In this document: positions 53,001 to 60,683 of the stretch, piece after piece
Numbering within the stretch: the first letter of the stretch is position 1
How the letters are laid out: each line of letters opens with the position of its first letter
DNA from: Rhodanobacter thiooxydans
GTDB lineage: Bacteria; Pseudomonadota; Gammaproteobacteria; Xanthomonadales; Rhodanobacteraceae
Assembly: GCF_021545845.1 (NCBI RefSeq)
Contig: NZ_CP088924.1
Location: 124,001 to 188,000 of the forward strand
Direction: 5' to 3'
DNA: 64,000 nt
Position numbers and translations under genes: made by a program
The notes under the pieces: generated by a model
Database searches by the model: none
Told to the model about the DNA's origin: nothing
The model's input: only the letters and a program-made list of their open reading frames with translations

Positions 53001-53423
53001 GGGTACCCGAATGGTGCGTGTGTGGAGATGCTTATACGCCGCGAAATGGCTCTGTGCAACGTTTTCGGCGAGCCGGGCAAAAAAACGCGGCATGGGCAAA
53101 AAATCGCGACATGAACGATATGCCGCGACAACGCGGTTTAAGCCCCTCGCCCGCCCGGCTGGATGAGCGCAGTGAGCCCCCAAGCGCGCCGGAGGTCCGA
53201 CCACCCTCGGTATGGCGGTGGCGATCGCCGCTAGCGCGACTGCACCGCGGATCCTTTCGTCAGTGGCGCTTAAAAGCGCTGGCATAGCGGGTCCTCATCG
53301 TGATTCGGTCAAAAATGTGGGCGGCCGATGCAGCCAGGGCCCGGCGCTGTAACCGTTGGCCACAGCGGCCTTATGACGTCCCGAGGTCGTTGTCCTTGGA
53401 CGATCGCCCGGGTCGCCTCTGGA
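53001..53423. other. Intergenic region upstream of parA
   Basis: 423 bases between the parA start and the end of the 117-aa gene, which runs the same way. It should contain the parAB promoter. A 19-bp tandem repeat lies at 53075-53112; the remainder (53113-53423) showed no further repeats, promoter boxes or convincing frames. Confidence 0.5.
53075..53112. repeat. 19-bp tandem repeat upstream of parA, candidate operator
   Basis: GGGCAAAAAAACGCGGCAT directly followed by GGGCAAAAAATCGCGACAT, 17 of 19 bases identical. Exact head-to-tail placement 75 bp upstream of the parA start suggests a binding site for ParA or another repressor. The A-tracts in each copy may bend DNA. Confidence 0.65.
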
Positions 53424-53777
53424 TCAAACCTCTTCCATGGAGGCCAGCAGCTCGTCGAGTCCCGCTCCGCCTGTGTCCTCAGGCACGGCCGGCACGCGCG
53501 GGAACGCCCCAGAGAGTGGGGCGCCTGCGCCAGGCGAGGGCGGGGGCGCGACGTGCGTAGGAAGTACGAGCTGACCATCAGGCCTGCGCCCTTCCAAGTG
53601 GGCGCCTCGGGCTTCCACCAGCAGCCCAAGCCGCGCCAAATACTTCAGTCGCGCCCCGCGACTGCGAGCCTGGAAGCGGTCCAGCTCATTCAGCAGCTCG
53701 CCATCGCGGCCATCTCGATCCCAGTAGACAATCGTCCGCGGGCGGGGCCGTAGTTCCTTGACCACGGTGCGCGCCAT
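53424..53777 (-). CDS. Candidate ParR-type adaptor downstream of parM
   Basis: 117 residues. MARTVVKELRPRPRTIVYWDR at the N-terminus, a helical middle (LLNELDRFQARSRGARLKYLARLGLLVE), then a disordered Pro/Gly tail ending LLASMEEV. In ParMRC systems the small protein after parM binds the centromere and the ParM filament end through its C-terminus. Order and size fit that role, but no ribbon-helix-helix domain is clear. ATG at 53777 immediately follows the parM stop. Confidence 0.5.
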   Translation of the reverse strand: MARTVVKELRPRPRTIVYWDRDGRDGELLNELDRFQARSRGARLKYLARLGLLVEARGAHLEGRRPDGQLVLPTHVAPPPSPGAGAPLSGAFPRVPAVPEDTGGAGLDELLASMEEV

Positions 53778-53779
53778 GG

Positions 53780-54841
53780 TCACGCCCGCTTCTGCTTGCC
53801 GACAGCCGCCTGCCGAATGGCTGCCTGGTGCGCCCGGCGGGCCAGCCACAGATAGCCCTGGGCATTCGCCATGACGGGATCAGCGGTCATCCGGACGTCC
53901 GAGGCGCGGAAGCTCAACCGGGCAGCGGGCTCGAATAGGCCTGCGCCCCCGCCCGTCAAGATCACGGAGTCGATGACGTCGCCAAGATCGCGCACCGAGG
54001 CCAGGACCGCCGACATGACTTGCCGCGACACGACGGCCGCGGCCTGATCGATGTACTGGCGATACGCAACCGTATGGACGCCCAGCCTGAGCTGCTCCTG
54101 GCCGGAGCGAAATGCAGCCTCGAGGCGGTTAACACTGACCTGCGCGCCGTCGTGGTTCTCTGAGATCTGGCGCGCGGCCAGCTCCAGGATGCGCCCGGTG
54201 GCCGCTGGATTCGTCTGCGCGGTTCCCCCGCGCACGGAGCCGCCCTGCATGAGCACCCAGTCCACCGAGTAGAACCCGACGTCGATGACCAGAACCGTAC
54301 GGCCGTCGTCCAGGGTCGCCTGGTCATGGAAGACCGAGGCATAGGTACCCATGGGCTGGGCCATGACGAACACCCGGTCCACCCTGACCGTTCGAGTAGG
54401 AGAGATGCGGTGCTCGCCCTTCAGGCGCTCACCCAGCCGCTGCCGAATCATTTTGCTGTCCGGACCGTCGTACTGATCGCACGGGAGCCCCGTGACGAGG
54501 ATTCCCACGTGGTCGTAGCCCAGGCGGGCCAGCGCGGCGTAGTACAGGGCCAGATACTCCGGCGACGTGATGTAGGAGCGATCCGCTTGGCGGGTAAAGC
54601 CCTGCAGGATCATGGGATCCGTGCCCCCCACCCACGGGAGCCCCTGGATCGTGACCGCCTCGCCGCCCCTCAGGTCCGGCTCATTGTTCAGCAGGGTAGG
54701 CGCCTGATCGAGGGGCGCGGCGCCCACGGGCAGCTTGACCACGTCGACCGACTCGGTTCCCAGAACCATGCCGCAGGCCTTCAAATTCCCATAGCCGACG
54801 TCCAAACCCACCAGCGAACTCGACGTGGTGCAGATTTCCAT
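53780..54841 (-). CDS. parM: Actin-like plasmid segregation protein (ParM/StbA type)
   Basis: 353 residues. Actin-superfamily phosphate-1 loop LVGLDVGYGNLK at 10-21, phosphate-2 VLVIDVGFYSVDWVL and adenosine motif SVILTGGGAGLFEPAAR. These bind ATP and drive filament growth that pushes plasmid copies apart. AAGGAG lies before the ATG at 54841. It sits near a set of GGTGCAGAT repeats that could be the centromere. A second, ParA-type system lies 0.8 kb away. Confidence 0.9.
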   Translation of the reverse strand: MEICTTSSSLVGLDVGYGNLKACGMVLGTESVDVVKLPVGAAPLDQAPTLLNNEPDLRGGEAVTIQGLPWVGGTDPMILQGFTRQADRSYITSPEYLALYYAALARLGYDHVGILVTGLPCDQYDGPDSKMIRQRLGERLKGEHRISPTRTVRVDRVFVMAQPMGTYASVFHDQATLDDGRTVLVIDVGFYSVDWVLMQGGSVRGGTAQTNPAATGRILELAARQISENHDGAQVSVNRLEAAFRSGQEQLRLGVHTVAYRQYIDQAAAVVSRQVMSAVLASVRDLGDVIDSVILTGGGAGLFEPAARLSFRASDVRMTADPVMANAQGYLWLARRAHQAAIRQAAVGKQKRA

Positions 54842-55039
54842 GCTTGCTCCTTGATTCCAAGTTATTGAACTTACGGCGATAACCAGCGAGCGACCGAGGC
54901 GGCGCGCGGTCGATGGTGCAGATTCCGCCCCATGGACCGTCGACTGCCCCAGATGGAGTCGTGATCTGCACCACCGACGGCCGGACAACCCAGCCAAACG
55001 GCGTCAGATCGCGATCCGACGCGCATTAGAATCTGCACC
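54827..55039. repeat. Four GGTGCAGAT(T) repeats, candidate parC
   Basis: GGTGCAGATT at 54827-54836 (within the parM start) and 54914-54923, and its reverse complement at 54963-54971 and 55030-55039. The arrangement is two forward then two reverse copies. Their position at and upstream of parM fits a ParMR centromere or operator. Only four copies, fewer than R1 parC, so an operator is the main alternative. Confidence 0.6.
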
Positions 55040-55347
55040 AGGGGAATTGGGCCGGCGAAAGGGGGCCGCTGGAGGGGGCCGTTACGGCCGAGCGCATCCT
55101 CGACCGAGGCACGCACCAGCCCTTGGCGTCCCCCGCGGGCGGCGTCGAGATCTGGCGGGATCGGTGGTCCTACGACGCGATGGCGGACAGGTTCGCGGGA
55201 TCAGCATGTAGCGAACCCCCATGGGGAACGCCCCCCGTTCCCCATGTCTGTCATGGGGAACGCTGCAGACGCCCATGACCGAAACGGACGGTCGAAACGG
55301 CAGCGTTTCGCCTGAGTGGGGAAACCGCCTTTCCCCATGATAGATAG
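54842..55347. other. Divergent non-coding region between parM and mobI-like gene
   Basis: 506 bases with no convincing coding sequence. The left third holds the GGTGCAGAT repeats. From 55201 onward it is dominated by inverted repeats built on CATGGGGAACG. Both divergent promoters should lie here, and the mobI side is the best oriT candidate in the window. Base composition is similar to the neighbours. Confidence 0.6.
55220..55337. other. Inverted-repeat-rich segment upstream of mobI-like gene, candidate oriT
   Basis: CATGGGGAACG (55220-55230) pairs with CGTTCCCCATG (55236-55246), a perfect 11-bp stem with a five-base loop; a third copy CATGGGGAACG occurs at 55252-55262. Then CCGAAACGG (55279) and TCGAAACGG (55292) with CGTTTCG (55304), and finally TGGGGAAA (55317) facing TTTCCCCA (55330). 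In IncC and SXT elements oriT lies directly upstream of mobI, so position and repeat structure agree. A nic site cannot be assigned. A regulatory role is the alternative. Confidence 0.5.
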
Positions 55348-55944
55348 ATGAATGGGAACACGCCCCAAAACCAGCACCTAACAATCTCTTCCGTCGAAGC
55401 CAGCCAAGGGCTCGACGAGCTTCGGGCCATCGCATCCCACCTTCAGCTCGCCGAGGCATTGGTCGAGGCCGAAGCAACGGCCTTGATGACGGCCTTCCGA
55501 GAGGCACGACTCGAACTGAGAAACCAGGCCGCAGTCCAGCAGCCAGGGGAGGCGGTTGACACCAAGGCGGGCAAATACTCGCCGCTCAATCTCGGGGTCA
55601 GGGCGCACAAGGGTGGGCTGGAGATCTACTGGTTCACCCAGAACAAGGCCGCGACGGGTAGGACCGCATATCGGTACTTGCCACTGGGGCGAGGCGGGCG
55701 GGCGGGGCACGGGTACCAGCTGCCCGGGCTGCTGGCCCATGCCAGGCCGTATGAGCGTGACTTGGTTCGAGAAACCGAGGGACGGGCAACCGCGCTCCGC
55801 GCCCGGCGAGCCGCCCTTGTTGATCTGCGCCGATCCGCCCAGCGACTCGTGAAGCAGTACGAGGAGCAAGTGAGCCGGGACCAGGCCCAGCCGGACAGGC
55901 ATGTTGGCGCGGACCCGTTTGGTGCCGTCCAGCTCCCGGGGTAA
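55348..55944 (+). CDS. MobI-like conjugative transfer initiation protein
   Basis: 198 residues. Layout of MobI(A/C) proteins: helical N-terminus (LDELRAIASHLQLAEALVEAEATAL), a central strand pair (LEIYWFTQNKAATGRTAYRYLPL), GYQLPGLLAHARPYERDLVRETEGRATALRARRAALVDLRR. MobI is needed for relaxase action at oriT in IncC and SXT/R391. ATG at 55348 immediately follows the inverted-repeat segment. Assignment rests on residue pattern and position; identity to known MobI is modest. The N-terminus also tolerates small helical-protein alternatives. Confidence 0.6.
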   Translation: MNGNTPQNQHLTISSVEASQGLDELRAIASHLQLAEALVEAEATALMTAFREARLELRNQAAVQQPGEAVDTKAGKYSPLNLGVRAHKGGLEIYWFTQNKAATGRTAYRYLPLGRGGRAGHGYQLPGLLAHARPYERDLVRETEGRATALRARRAALVDLRRSAQRLVKQYEEQVSRDQAQPDRHVGADPFGAVQLPG

Positions 55945-55977
55945 ACCTGAGCCACACCGCAGGACGCCCAGGAGCCC

Positions 55978-56235
55978 ATGGATTCACACACCCACATTCA
56001 ACCGCCCGTACAGCCGCCGGGTAGTGCCCCGCCCGCCGCATGGTCTGCCGTGGCGCATTACCTCGCGCATCAGCGAGGCCACCACATCCCGCTTGCCGCC
56101 CTGCTCCGGGCGCCGTGGCGCTGCCTGTTGAACCTCAAGGCAGGCCACGTCGACCGCGGCACTGCCAGCGCAACGGTCCGGACACTGCCGGTCCGGGCGG
56201 GAGGCAGTGGCCTCGACAGCTCTTGCAACGATTAA
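55978..56235 (+). CDS. Small hypothetical protein, first of the S49/CFI/Cas4-like operon
   Basis: 85 residues with a His/Pro-rich N-terminus (DSHTHIQPPVQPPGSAPPAAW), a short helix (AVAHYLAHQRGHHIPLAALL) and a basic middle. AGGAG three bases before the ATG at 55978 makes translation likely. It ends 64 bases before the S49 peptidase start, whose ribosome binding site lies in the gap. No family recognised. Confidence 0.6.
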   Translation: MDSHTHIQPPVQPPGSAPPAAWSAVAHYLAHQRGHHIPLAALLRAPWRCLLNLKAGHVDRGTASATVRTLPVRAGGSGLDSSCND

Positions 56236-56299
56236 CCACCACCGGGTCAAGCGGCCCGATCGCGCCGAGGAAGTCGGTGTGCCACACCAGGAGAACGTA

Positions 56300-57295
56300 G
56301 TGACTGATACCAAAGACCATGACCACGCGGGTGCCGACCAGGGCGACTGGCGCATCGCCGTCGTTGATGCCGCCCAGGCGGTGGCCAACCACATGGTCCG
56401 CAGCGAGGCCAGGGAGCGCCGGGAGGCGAACTGGAGAAAGCTGAAGCGTGGCGTGTTCATCGGCTTGGCTCTGGGCGGCATGCTCTCGTACTGGATGTTC
56501 ATTCGGAGCCTCGCCGGTACGCCGGCCAGCGACCCCAATCCGAGCTCCAACGCCGTGGCGGTCATCCCCATCGAGGGGGAGATCTCCGGCGCGGCCAGGG
56601 CCTCCGCCGACAAGGTCGTCGGGATGCTCGAGCGGGCGTGCAGCAACGCCAAGGTCAAGATCGTGCTGCTGGACATCAACTCGCCGGGTGGCTCGCCTAC
56701 GGAGGCGGAGCGGATGGTGGCGGGCATTAATCAGTGCCGCACCAAGCAGCACAAGCCGATCTATGCCCTGATCGACCAGATGGGGGCCTCGGCGGCCTAC
56801 ATGGTGGCGATGCACGCGGATCGGGTTTACGCCGGGAAGTACTCCGTCGTGGGCTCGATCGGGGCGATCATGCGCTACCTCGACGCCAGTGACGCCGCTG
56901 CCCGCTTTGGCCTGACCGAGCACGTGTTCCGATCCGGCGACCTCAAGGGTGGGGTGTCGACGTGGTCCAAGACCTCTCCCGAGGACGCCGCGCTGAACAC
57001 AGAGATGGTCAAGGCCATGGGCGCGGCGTTCGTTGATGACCTGTTCGCCACGCGCGGCGCGCGACTGCATGCCACCCGAGAGGAGATCGCTTCCGGGCGG
57101 GTCTGGACCTCCGACCAAGCCCTTGCGATGGGGTTGATCGACAAGCAGGCCGTCTTCGAGGAGCTCAAGACCACCGAGTTCAAAGGGCTGAAGGTGTCCC
57201 GGTACGACAGTCGCCCCCCGGTGACGCGCCTCCTCGGTCTTGAAGAGACGCTGCGCTCGGTCGTGGCGGATGTGCTGCAGCCGAGGTTCGAGTGA
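56300..57295 (+). CDS. Membrane-anchored S49 peptidase (SppA/SohB-like)
   Basis: 331 residues. One transmembrane helix near the N-terminus (KRGVFIGLALGGMLSYWMFI), then the S49 fold: VAVIPIEGEISG, KIVLLDINSPGGSPTEAERM, catalytic Ser164 in DQMGASAAYMVAMHAD, SVVGSIGAIM, and a likely general-base Lys in FRSGDLKGG. S49 enzymes cut within or at the membrane surface and clear signal peptides or membrane fragments. GTG at 56300 follows AGGAGAACGTA. Overlaps the CFI-box gene by a GTGA. A single-domain member, shorter than E. coli SppA, resembling short bacterial SppA36 forms. Confidence 0.88.
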   Translation: MTDTKDHDHAGADQGDWRIAVVDAAQAVANHMVRSEARERREANWRKLKRGVFIGLALGGMLSYWMFIRSLAGTPASDPNPSSNAVAVIPIEGEISGAARASADKVVGMLERACSNAKVKIVLLDINSPGGSPTEAERMVAGINQCRTKQHKPIYALIDQMGASAAYMVAMHADRVYAGKYSVVGSIGAIMRYLDASDAAARFGLTEHVFRSGDLKGGVSTWSKTSPEDAALNTEMVKAMGAAFVDDLFATRGARLHATREEIASGRVWTSDQALAMGLIDKQAVFEELKTTEFKGLKVSRYDSRPPVTRLLGLEETLRSVVADVLQPRFE

Positions 57296-57768
57296 AACCC
57301 AGGAGCGAGCAGGACTACCTCCCGGCGACGGCGTTGGCCTCGCTGGGGTTCTGTGAGGTCAAGATTCTCAACGAAGGCCGCTATGGCCGGCAGAGCACCG
57401 CGGAGCAGGCGGAATCGGCCAAGGCTGGGATCCAGGAGCATGACCGATTTCACCAGGTCGTCTCGGAACTCCACAACCAGCCCAAGCCGCCACAGGACCG
57501 CCGGTGCTTCATCGCTACGGCCATGTGGGGTGCGGACGATCCGCGCACTCAGCAGCTGCGCGACTGGAGGGACAGGGTCCTGCTCACGCATCGGTTTGGA
57601 CGGTGCGCGGCAGGTGTCTACTATGCCATCAGCCCATCGCTGGTCCGGCTCATTGAGCGCTGGCCGGGGCTGCGTGGCCCGGCCGGCCGCACCTTGGAGT
57701 GGGTGCGTCGATGGCTGGTTGGGCGTGAATCAGGGAGGGAATCTCAATGGCCATCGAGAATGAGCTGA
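57292..57768 (+). CDS. CFI-box domain protein
   Basis: 158 residues. The box RRCFIATAMWGADDPRTQQLRDWRD begins at residue 71 with Cys72, then a hydrophobic stretch (RCAAGVYYAISPSLVRLIERW). An N-terminal part (RYGRQSTAEQAESAKAG...HDRFHQVV) has the charged look of the family. CFI-box proteins are of unknown function and often lie in membrane-linked operons. GTG at 57292 shares bases with the S49 stop. It overlaps the next gene by 22 bases. Confidence 0.72.
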   Translation: MKPRSEQDYLPATALASLGFCEVKILNEGRYGRQSTAEQAESAKAGIQEHDRFHQVVSELHNQPKPPQDRRCFIATAMWGADDPRTQQLRDWRDRVLLTHRFGRCAAGVYYAISPSLVRLIERWPGLRGPAGRTLEWVRRWLVGRESGRESQWPSRMS

Positions 57769-58415
57769 CGACCGTGAGGCTGCGCGTAGAACTGACCGAC
57801 ACCCGAGACTTGGTCCTCTTCGAGGAGCAGGACCGTGCCGAGCGCCACTACCGCCACATCCACGGGGCGCTTATGGACGCGGGGAGCCGTCGATCTGCAG
57901 CCGAGACGCAGGCTCAGGTGGACCGGGCGGGTGAGTTTGTCCTGTCGGCAGCGGACGCGGGCCGCGCGACCATCAAGTCGCTGCAGTCGCAGATTCAGGC
58001 CATCCGGGAGGACACGAGCCGGAGTCGAGCAGAGACCGACTGGCGTGTGGCGGCCGTAGCCGACATGGACACGATTCGAGAGAAGGGCCAGTACGTGCTG
58101 GGCGTGCATGCCAACGCGGCCTTGGCGGGCCGGGCCATCACGGACGCGGCCCTTGCCACAGCGTGGGAGACCAACGGGCTGCTGCACGGGACGGGGTTTG
58201 AGCGCCTCCACCAGACCGCCCACTGGCTCCACGCCTACGTCAGGGAGCGGCGCGCGGTGTGGCTTGCCCGCCTGACCACGATCACCGGGCTGGAGATTCG
58301 GTCCCTTGCGGACGCGGACGTGACGTGGGAGTCGGAGTCCGCTCAGCGTACCCACTGGGTCGTGAGCAACCTCCCGTCCGGTTGGGACGCGGCGATCCCC
58401 AGCGAGGAGGCGTGA
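57747..58415 (+). CDS. Helical protein, 222 aa, in S49/CFI/Cas4-like operon
   Basis: Mostly helical and charged (AGEFVLSAADAGRATIKSLQSQIQAI, RRAVWLARLTTITGLEIRSLA). GGAGGGAATCTCA lies before the ATG at 57747. It starts inside the CFI-box gene and ends with TGATG overlapping the Cas4-like start. No membrane helix or known domain. Tight overlaps on both sides suggest it works with its neighbours. Confidence 0.62.
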   Translation: MAIENELTTVRLRVELTDTRDLVLFEEQDRAERHYRHIHGALMDAGSRRSAAETQAQVDRAGEFVLSAADAGRATIKSLQSQIQAIREDTSRSRAETDWRVAAVADMDTIREKGQYVLGVHANAALAGRAITDAALATAWETNGLLHGTGFERLHQTAHWLHAYVRERRAVWLARLTTITGLEIRSLADADVTWESESAQRTHWVVSNLPSGWDAAIPSEEA

Positions 58416-59017
58416 TGCACTGGCTTGATGCTCTCTTCCTGCTTGGCCTGGTCGCCGCTTATCTGCTCTACCGGGCGGACGTGGCGCGCCGGGGCCGGCG
58501 AGAGGGGGCTCGTGGCCTGTACGAGCGCCACGAGCGCAGCCGGATGCCGGCCGTGATCGCCGAAGGGCGGCTGGTTCTCTCCGAGACCTATCACCGCACC
58601 GACGTTCCCCGTCGTCTCGGCGCGCGGTTCGACCAGGTGTTCTCCGGAACGGACGGTCTGCTGTACGTGGTCGACACGAAACGCCGTCGGCGCCGGGTCG
58701 TCTACGGCTACGACCAGATCGAGCTGTCCGTCCAGGCGGCGGTGCTTCGCCACGGGCGCGTACCGGGCGGAACCGGTCCTGTGGCCCCCGTGGGTTTTAT
58801 TCGCATCGTCTGTCAGGGGGTGGTGAGCTATGAGCGTGTGGCCTTGCTGAGTGACGAGCGGTTGGCCAACTTGCACGCGCGGTATTTCGCCGTGGTGCGG
58901 GGCCAGGTGCAGCCTTGCGGACCGGAGACGCCCGGCGCGTGCCGGAAGTGCGCGTATCTCGCGCGTTGTGAGACGGGTCGGCGGTTCGTCGCCTCCGGAC
59001 GCCGACGGGCCGCCTGA
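58415..59017 (+). CDS. Membrane-anchored Cas4-like PD-(D/E)XK nuclease
   Basis: 200 residues. N-terminal transmembrane helix (WLDALFLLGLVAAYLLY), then a nuclease core: FDQVFSGTDGLLYVVDTKRR with Asp80 and Asp87-x-Lys89, then YDQIELSVQAAVLRH, which looks like the helical Q motif of Cas4/RecB nucleases. A C-terminal cluster Cys168, Cys176, Cys179, Cys185 (PCGPETPGACRKCAYLARC) could hold an iron-sulfur cluster; Cas4 uses one N-terminal and three C-terminal cysteines, so here all four are C-terminal. Starts within the 222-aa stop codon. No cas genes are nearby. Confidence 0.65.
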   Translation: MHWLDALFLLGLVAAYLLYRADVARRGRREGARGLYERHERSRMPAVIAEGRLVLSETYHRTDVPRRLGARFDQVFSGTDGLLYVVDTKRRRRRVVYGYDQIELSVQAAVLRHGRVPGGTGPVAPVGFIRIVCQGVVSYERVALLSDERLANLHARYFAVVRGQVQPCGPETPGACRKCAYLARCETGRRFVASGRRRAA

Positions 59018-59046
59018 TCGGCCGGTCGGCAGGGTGGGCGATTGAT

Positions 59047-59072
59047 GGGCCGGGAGACCGGCCCTTCTTTTT
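59047..59072 (+). terminator. Rho-independent terminator of the S49/CFI/Cas4-like operon
   Basis: GGGCCGG, loop GAGA, CCGGCCC, followed by TTCTTTTT. Perfect seven-base GC stem with a GNRA loop; it lies 30 bases past the Cas4-like stop. Marks the end of the unit that begins at or before 55978. Confidence 0.93.
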
Positions 59073-59138
59073 GCCTGAACTTTGGCCCCCGTGTGCTTGG
59101 TTGATCGTGGGTGGGACACCACCGCGTAGGAGTAGCCC

Positions 59139-59600
59139 TTGACCACGACCACGACCACCGACACCGCCACGGCAGTCGCACCCATCCTCGGCACCGAGGT
59201 GGCGCGCCGCGTGGAGCAGGCCTGCGCCCGATGCGGCGGGACAGACGTCACGATGGAGGCGGCCGTTCGCTGGGACATCAACAGCCAGGAGTGGCAGGTG
59301 AGCGCGGTGTACGACAAGAGCGCCTACTGCGGCGGTTGTTCGGCCGATGTCTCGGTTGACGAGCGCGAGCTTGCACCGACCCCGGCGCTGGCCACCTACA
59401 CCGTCTTCGTGCGCCAGGCCAACGGCCAGGGGACAACCCATGTGTCGGCACACGAGGCGCCCTCGCTGGTGGAGGCCGAGCGGCTCGCTCTGGCCGAGAC
59501 TGCAGCCGACTGGAACGACGACGTCGATAGTCTGGCGGTGCTGGGCGTGATCGCCGGCGACGTGGAGCTGCTGAGCTGGGACGATGACTCGTGGTCGTGA
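59139..59600 (+). CDS. Hypothetical protein with CxxC pairs
   Basis: 153 residues. Threonine-rich start, then CARCGGTDVT and YCGGCSADVS, two CxxC-type pairs that could bind zinc, followed by a domain with TYTVFVRQANGQGTTHVSA and an acidic C-terminus (GVIAGDVELLSWDDDSWS). TTG start at 59139 is supported by AGGAG six to seven bases upstream; no ATG is better placed. Overlaps the next gene by ten bases. Confidence 0.6.
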   Translation: MTTTTTTDTATAVAPILGTEVARRVEQACARCGGTDVTMEAAVRWDINSQEWQVSAVYDKSAYCGGCSADVSVDERELAPTPALATYTVFVRQANGQGTTHVSAHEAPSLVEAERLALAETAADWNDDVDSLAVLGVIAGDVELLSWDDDSWS

Positions 59601-59833
59601 CGGAAGGGGTGGTGGCGTCGGTCTACGGCTGCGGGTGCCCGCGCAACGCCGACGGCTCGCGTTCTCGTCGCTGCCTCGAGAGCGCGAACCCTTGGCACGA
59701 CTGCTGCCAGTTCACCCGAGAGGAAACGCAGGGCAAGGTCGTGTCCGGTGACGGCTTCGACTGGAAGGGCACGCGCTGGGTCGTCGTCCACGCCACAACG
59801 AGCAGGGTCTACGGCAAGCCGGTGCCTGCTTGA
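59591..59833 (+). CDS. Small Cys-rich hypothetical protein
   Basis: 80 residues with several cysteines (GCGCPRNADGSRSRRC, HDCCQF) and a C-terminal strand-rich segment (GFDWKGTRWVVVHATTSRVYG). GTG start at 59591 overlaps the upstream gene by ten bases, so translation is probably coupled. No family recognised. Confidence 0.55.
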   Translation: MVVTEGVVASVYGCGCPRNADGSRSRRCLESANPWHDCCQFTREETQGKVVSGDGFDWKGTRWVVVHATTSRVYGKPVPA

Positions 59834-60133
59834 ACGGCTGGTCCGTGAAACATTTTTGGCGCGCCCAGCCATAACCATCTGAAAAGACGTAGGAAATGGA
59901 AGCGTGGAACATGAGGTGTCAACGTTTCACGGAGCGGCGCTTGTCGTGCTGTCGTGAGCAGACGTCCCCTCTTGGGTCACGTAAGTGTTTGTACGTGCGG
60001 CGAAAAGTGAGTCGGCAGACCTGGAGGCGTGGTTCATCACGGCCGAGCCGGTCCCCTGACGTCCGCGGGGGACGACTGACGCGCAGGTGAGAGTTAGTGG
60101 TTACTCTAGTCATACCAACTGGTGAGAAGTGCC
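59834..60133. other. Intergenic region with a weak inverted repeat
   Basis: 300 bases without a convincing gene. CACGTA (59978-59983) and TACGTG (59992-59997) form a small inverted repeat with an eight-base loop, and GTCCCC...GGGGAC near 60052-60073 forms another. These may be operators for the 149-aa gene. No clear promoter boxes. Confidence 0.4.
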
Positions 60134-60583
60134 GTGGCTAAGCTCGAAGACGAAGGCAAGCGCAAGTCGATCTACATCCGTGACCACCTCGGCGCGCTGC
60201 TGGGGAGTGGGCGCGTCCCAGCGAAGACGATCTCCAAGCGGATCGATCGCGTGGTCGCCCGCTACAACGCTCTGGTTCGCGAGGCCATGCCTCGTCGCTT
60301 GGAGCTGACGCCGGCGGAGCTCGTGCTCCTGGCCGAGCTGGTCAGCAAGACGGATCTCTCCGAGCCCGACTACGCACACATCCTCCCTGTGAAACTTCAG
60401 CAGACAGCAGACCGAGGGGAGAGCAAGGGCGCCGACGCCGCCGGACTGGCCTTTCGTCTGCGCGCCCTGAAACTGGGCGAACTGCTGGCCGTGGTCGACC
60501 TGGTGGAGCAGTTTCTCGGTGAGGTGGGAGAGATCAGTCGCGAGACGGCGAAGGCATTTCTCGTGCGGCAACGCCCGTCGTGA
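60134..60583 (+). CDS. Hypothetical protein, possible small regulator
   Basis: 149 residues, helical and basic at the N-terminus (EDEGKRKSIYIRDHLGALLGSG...KTISKRIDRVVARYNALVR), then acidic helices. The size, charge and position after a region with inverted repeats would fit a repressor, but no HTH or ribbon-helix-helix was recognised. GTG at 60134 was preferred because GGTGAG lies upstream; the frame opens at 60122. Confidence 0.5.
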   Translation: MAKLEDEGKRKSIYIRDHLGALLGSGRVPAKTISKRIDRVVARYNALVREAMPRRLELTPAELVLLAELVSKTDLSEPDYAHILPVKLQQTADRGESKGADAAGLAFRLRALKLGELLAVVDLVEQFLGEVGEISRETAKAFLVRQRPS

Positions 60584-60683
60584 CCGAAGCGTGTCGCATC
60601 GCGACGCGATTCAGAGACGGAACCGGGCGATCCGTGGCCCCGGCAAGAGCGATTGAATCAACGAATCGAAGGCTGGCAGCCGT

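Noticed and set aside
58415..59017. Evidence for a CRISPR-Cas system because of the Cas4-like protein
   Set aside because: No repeat array or other cas gene is present, and the protein has a membrane anchor unlike Cas4.
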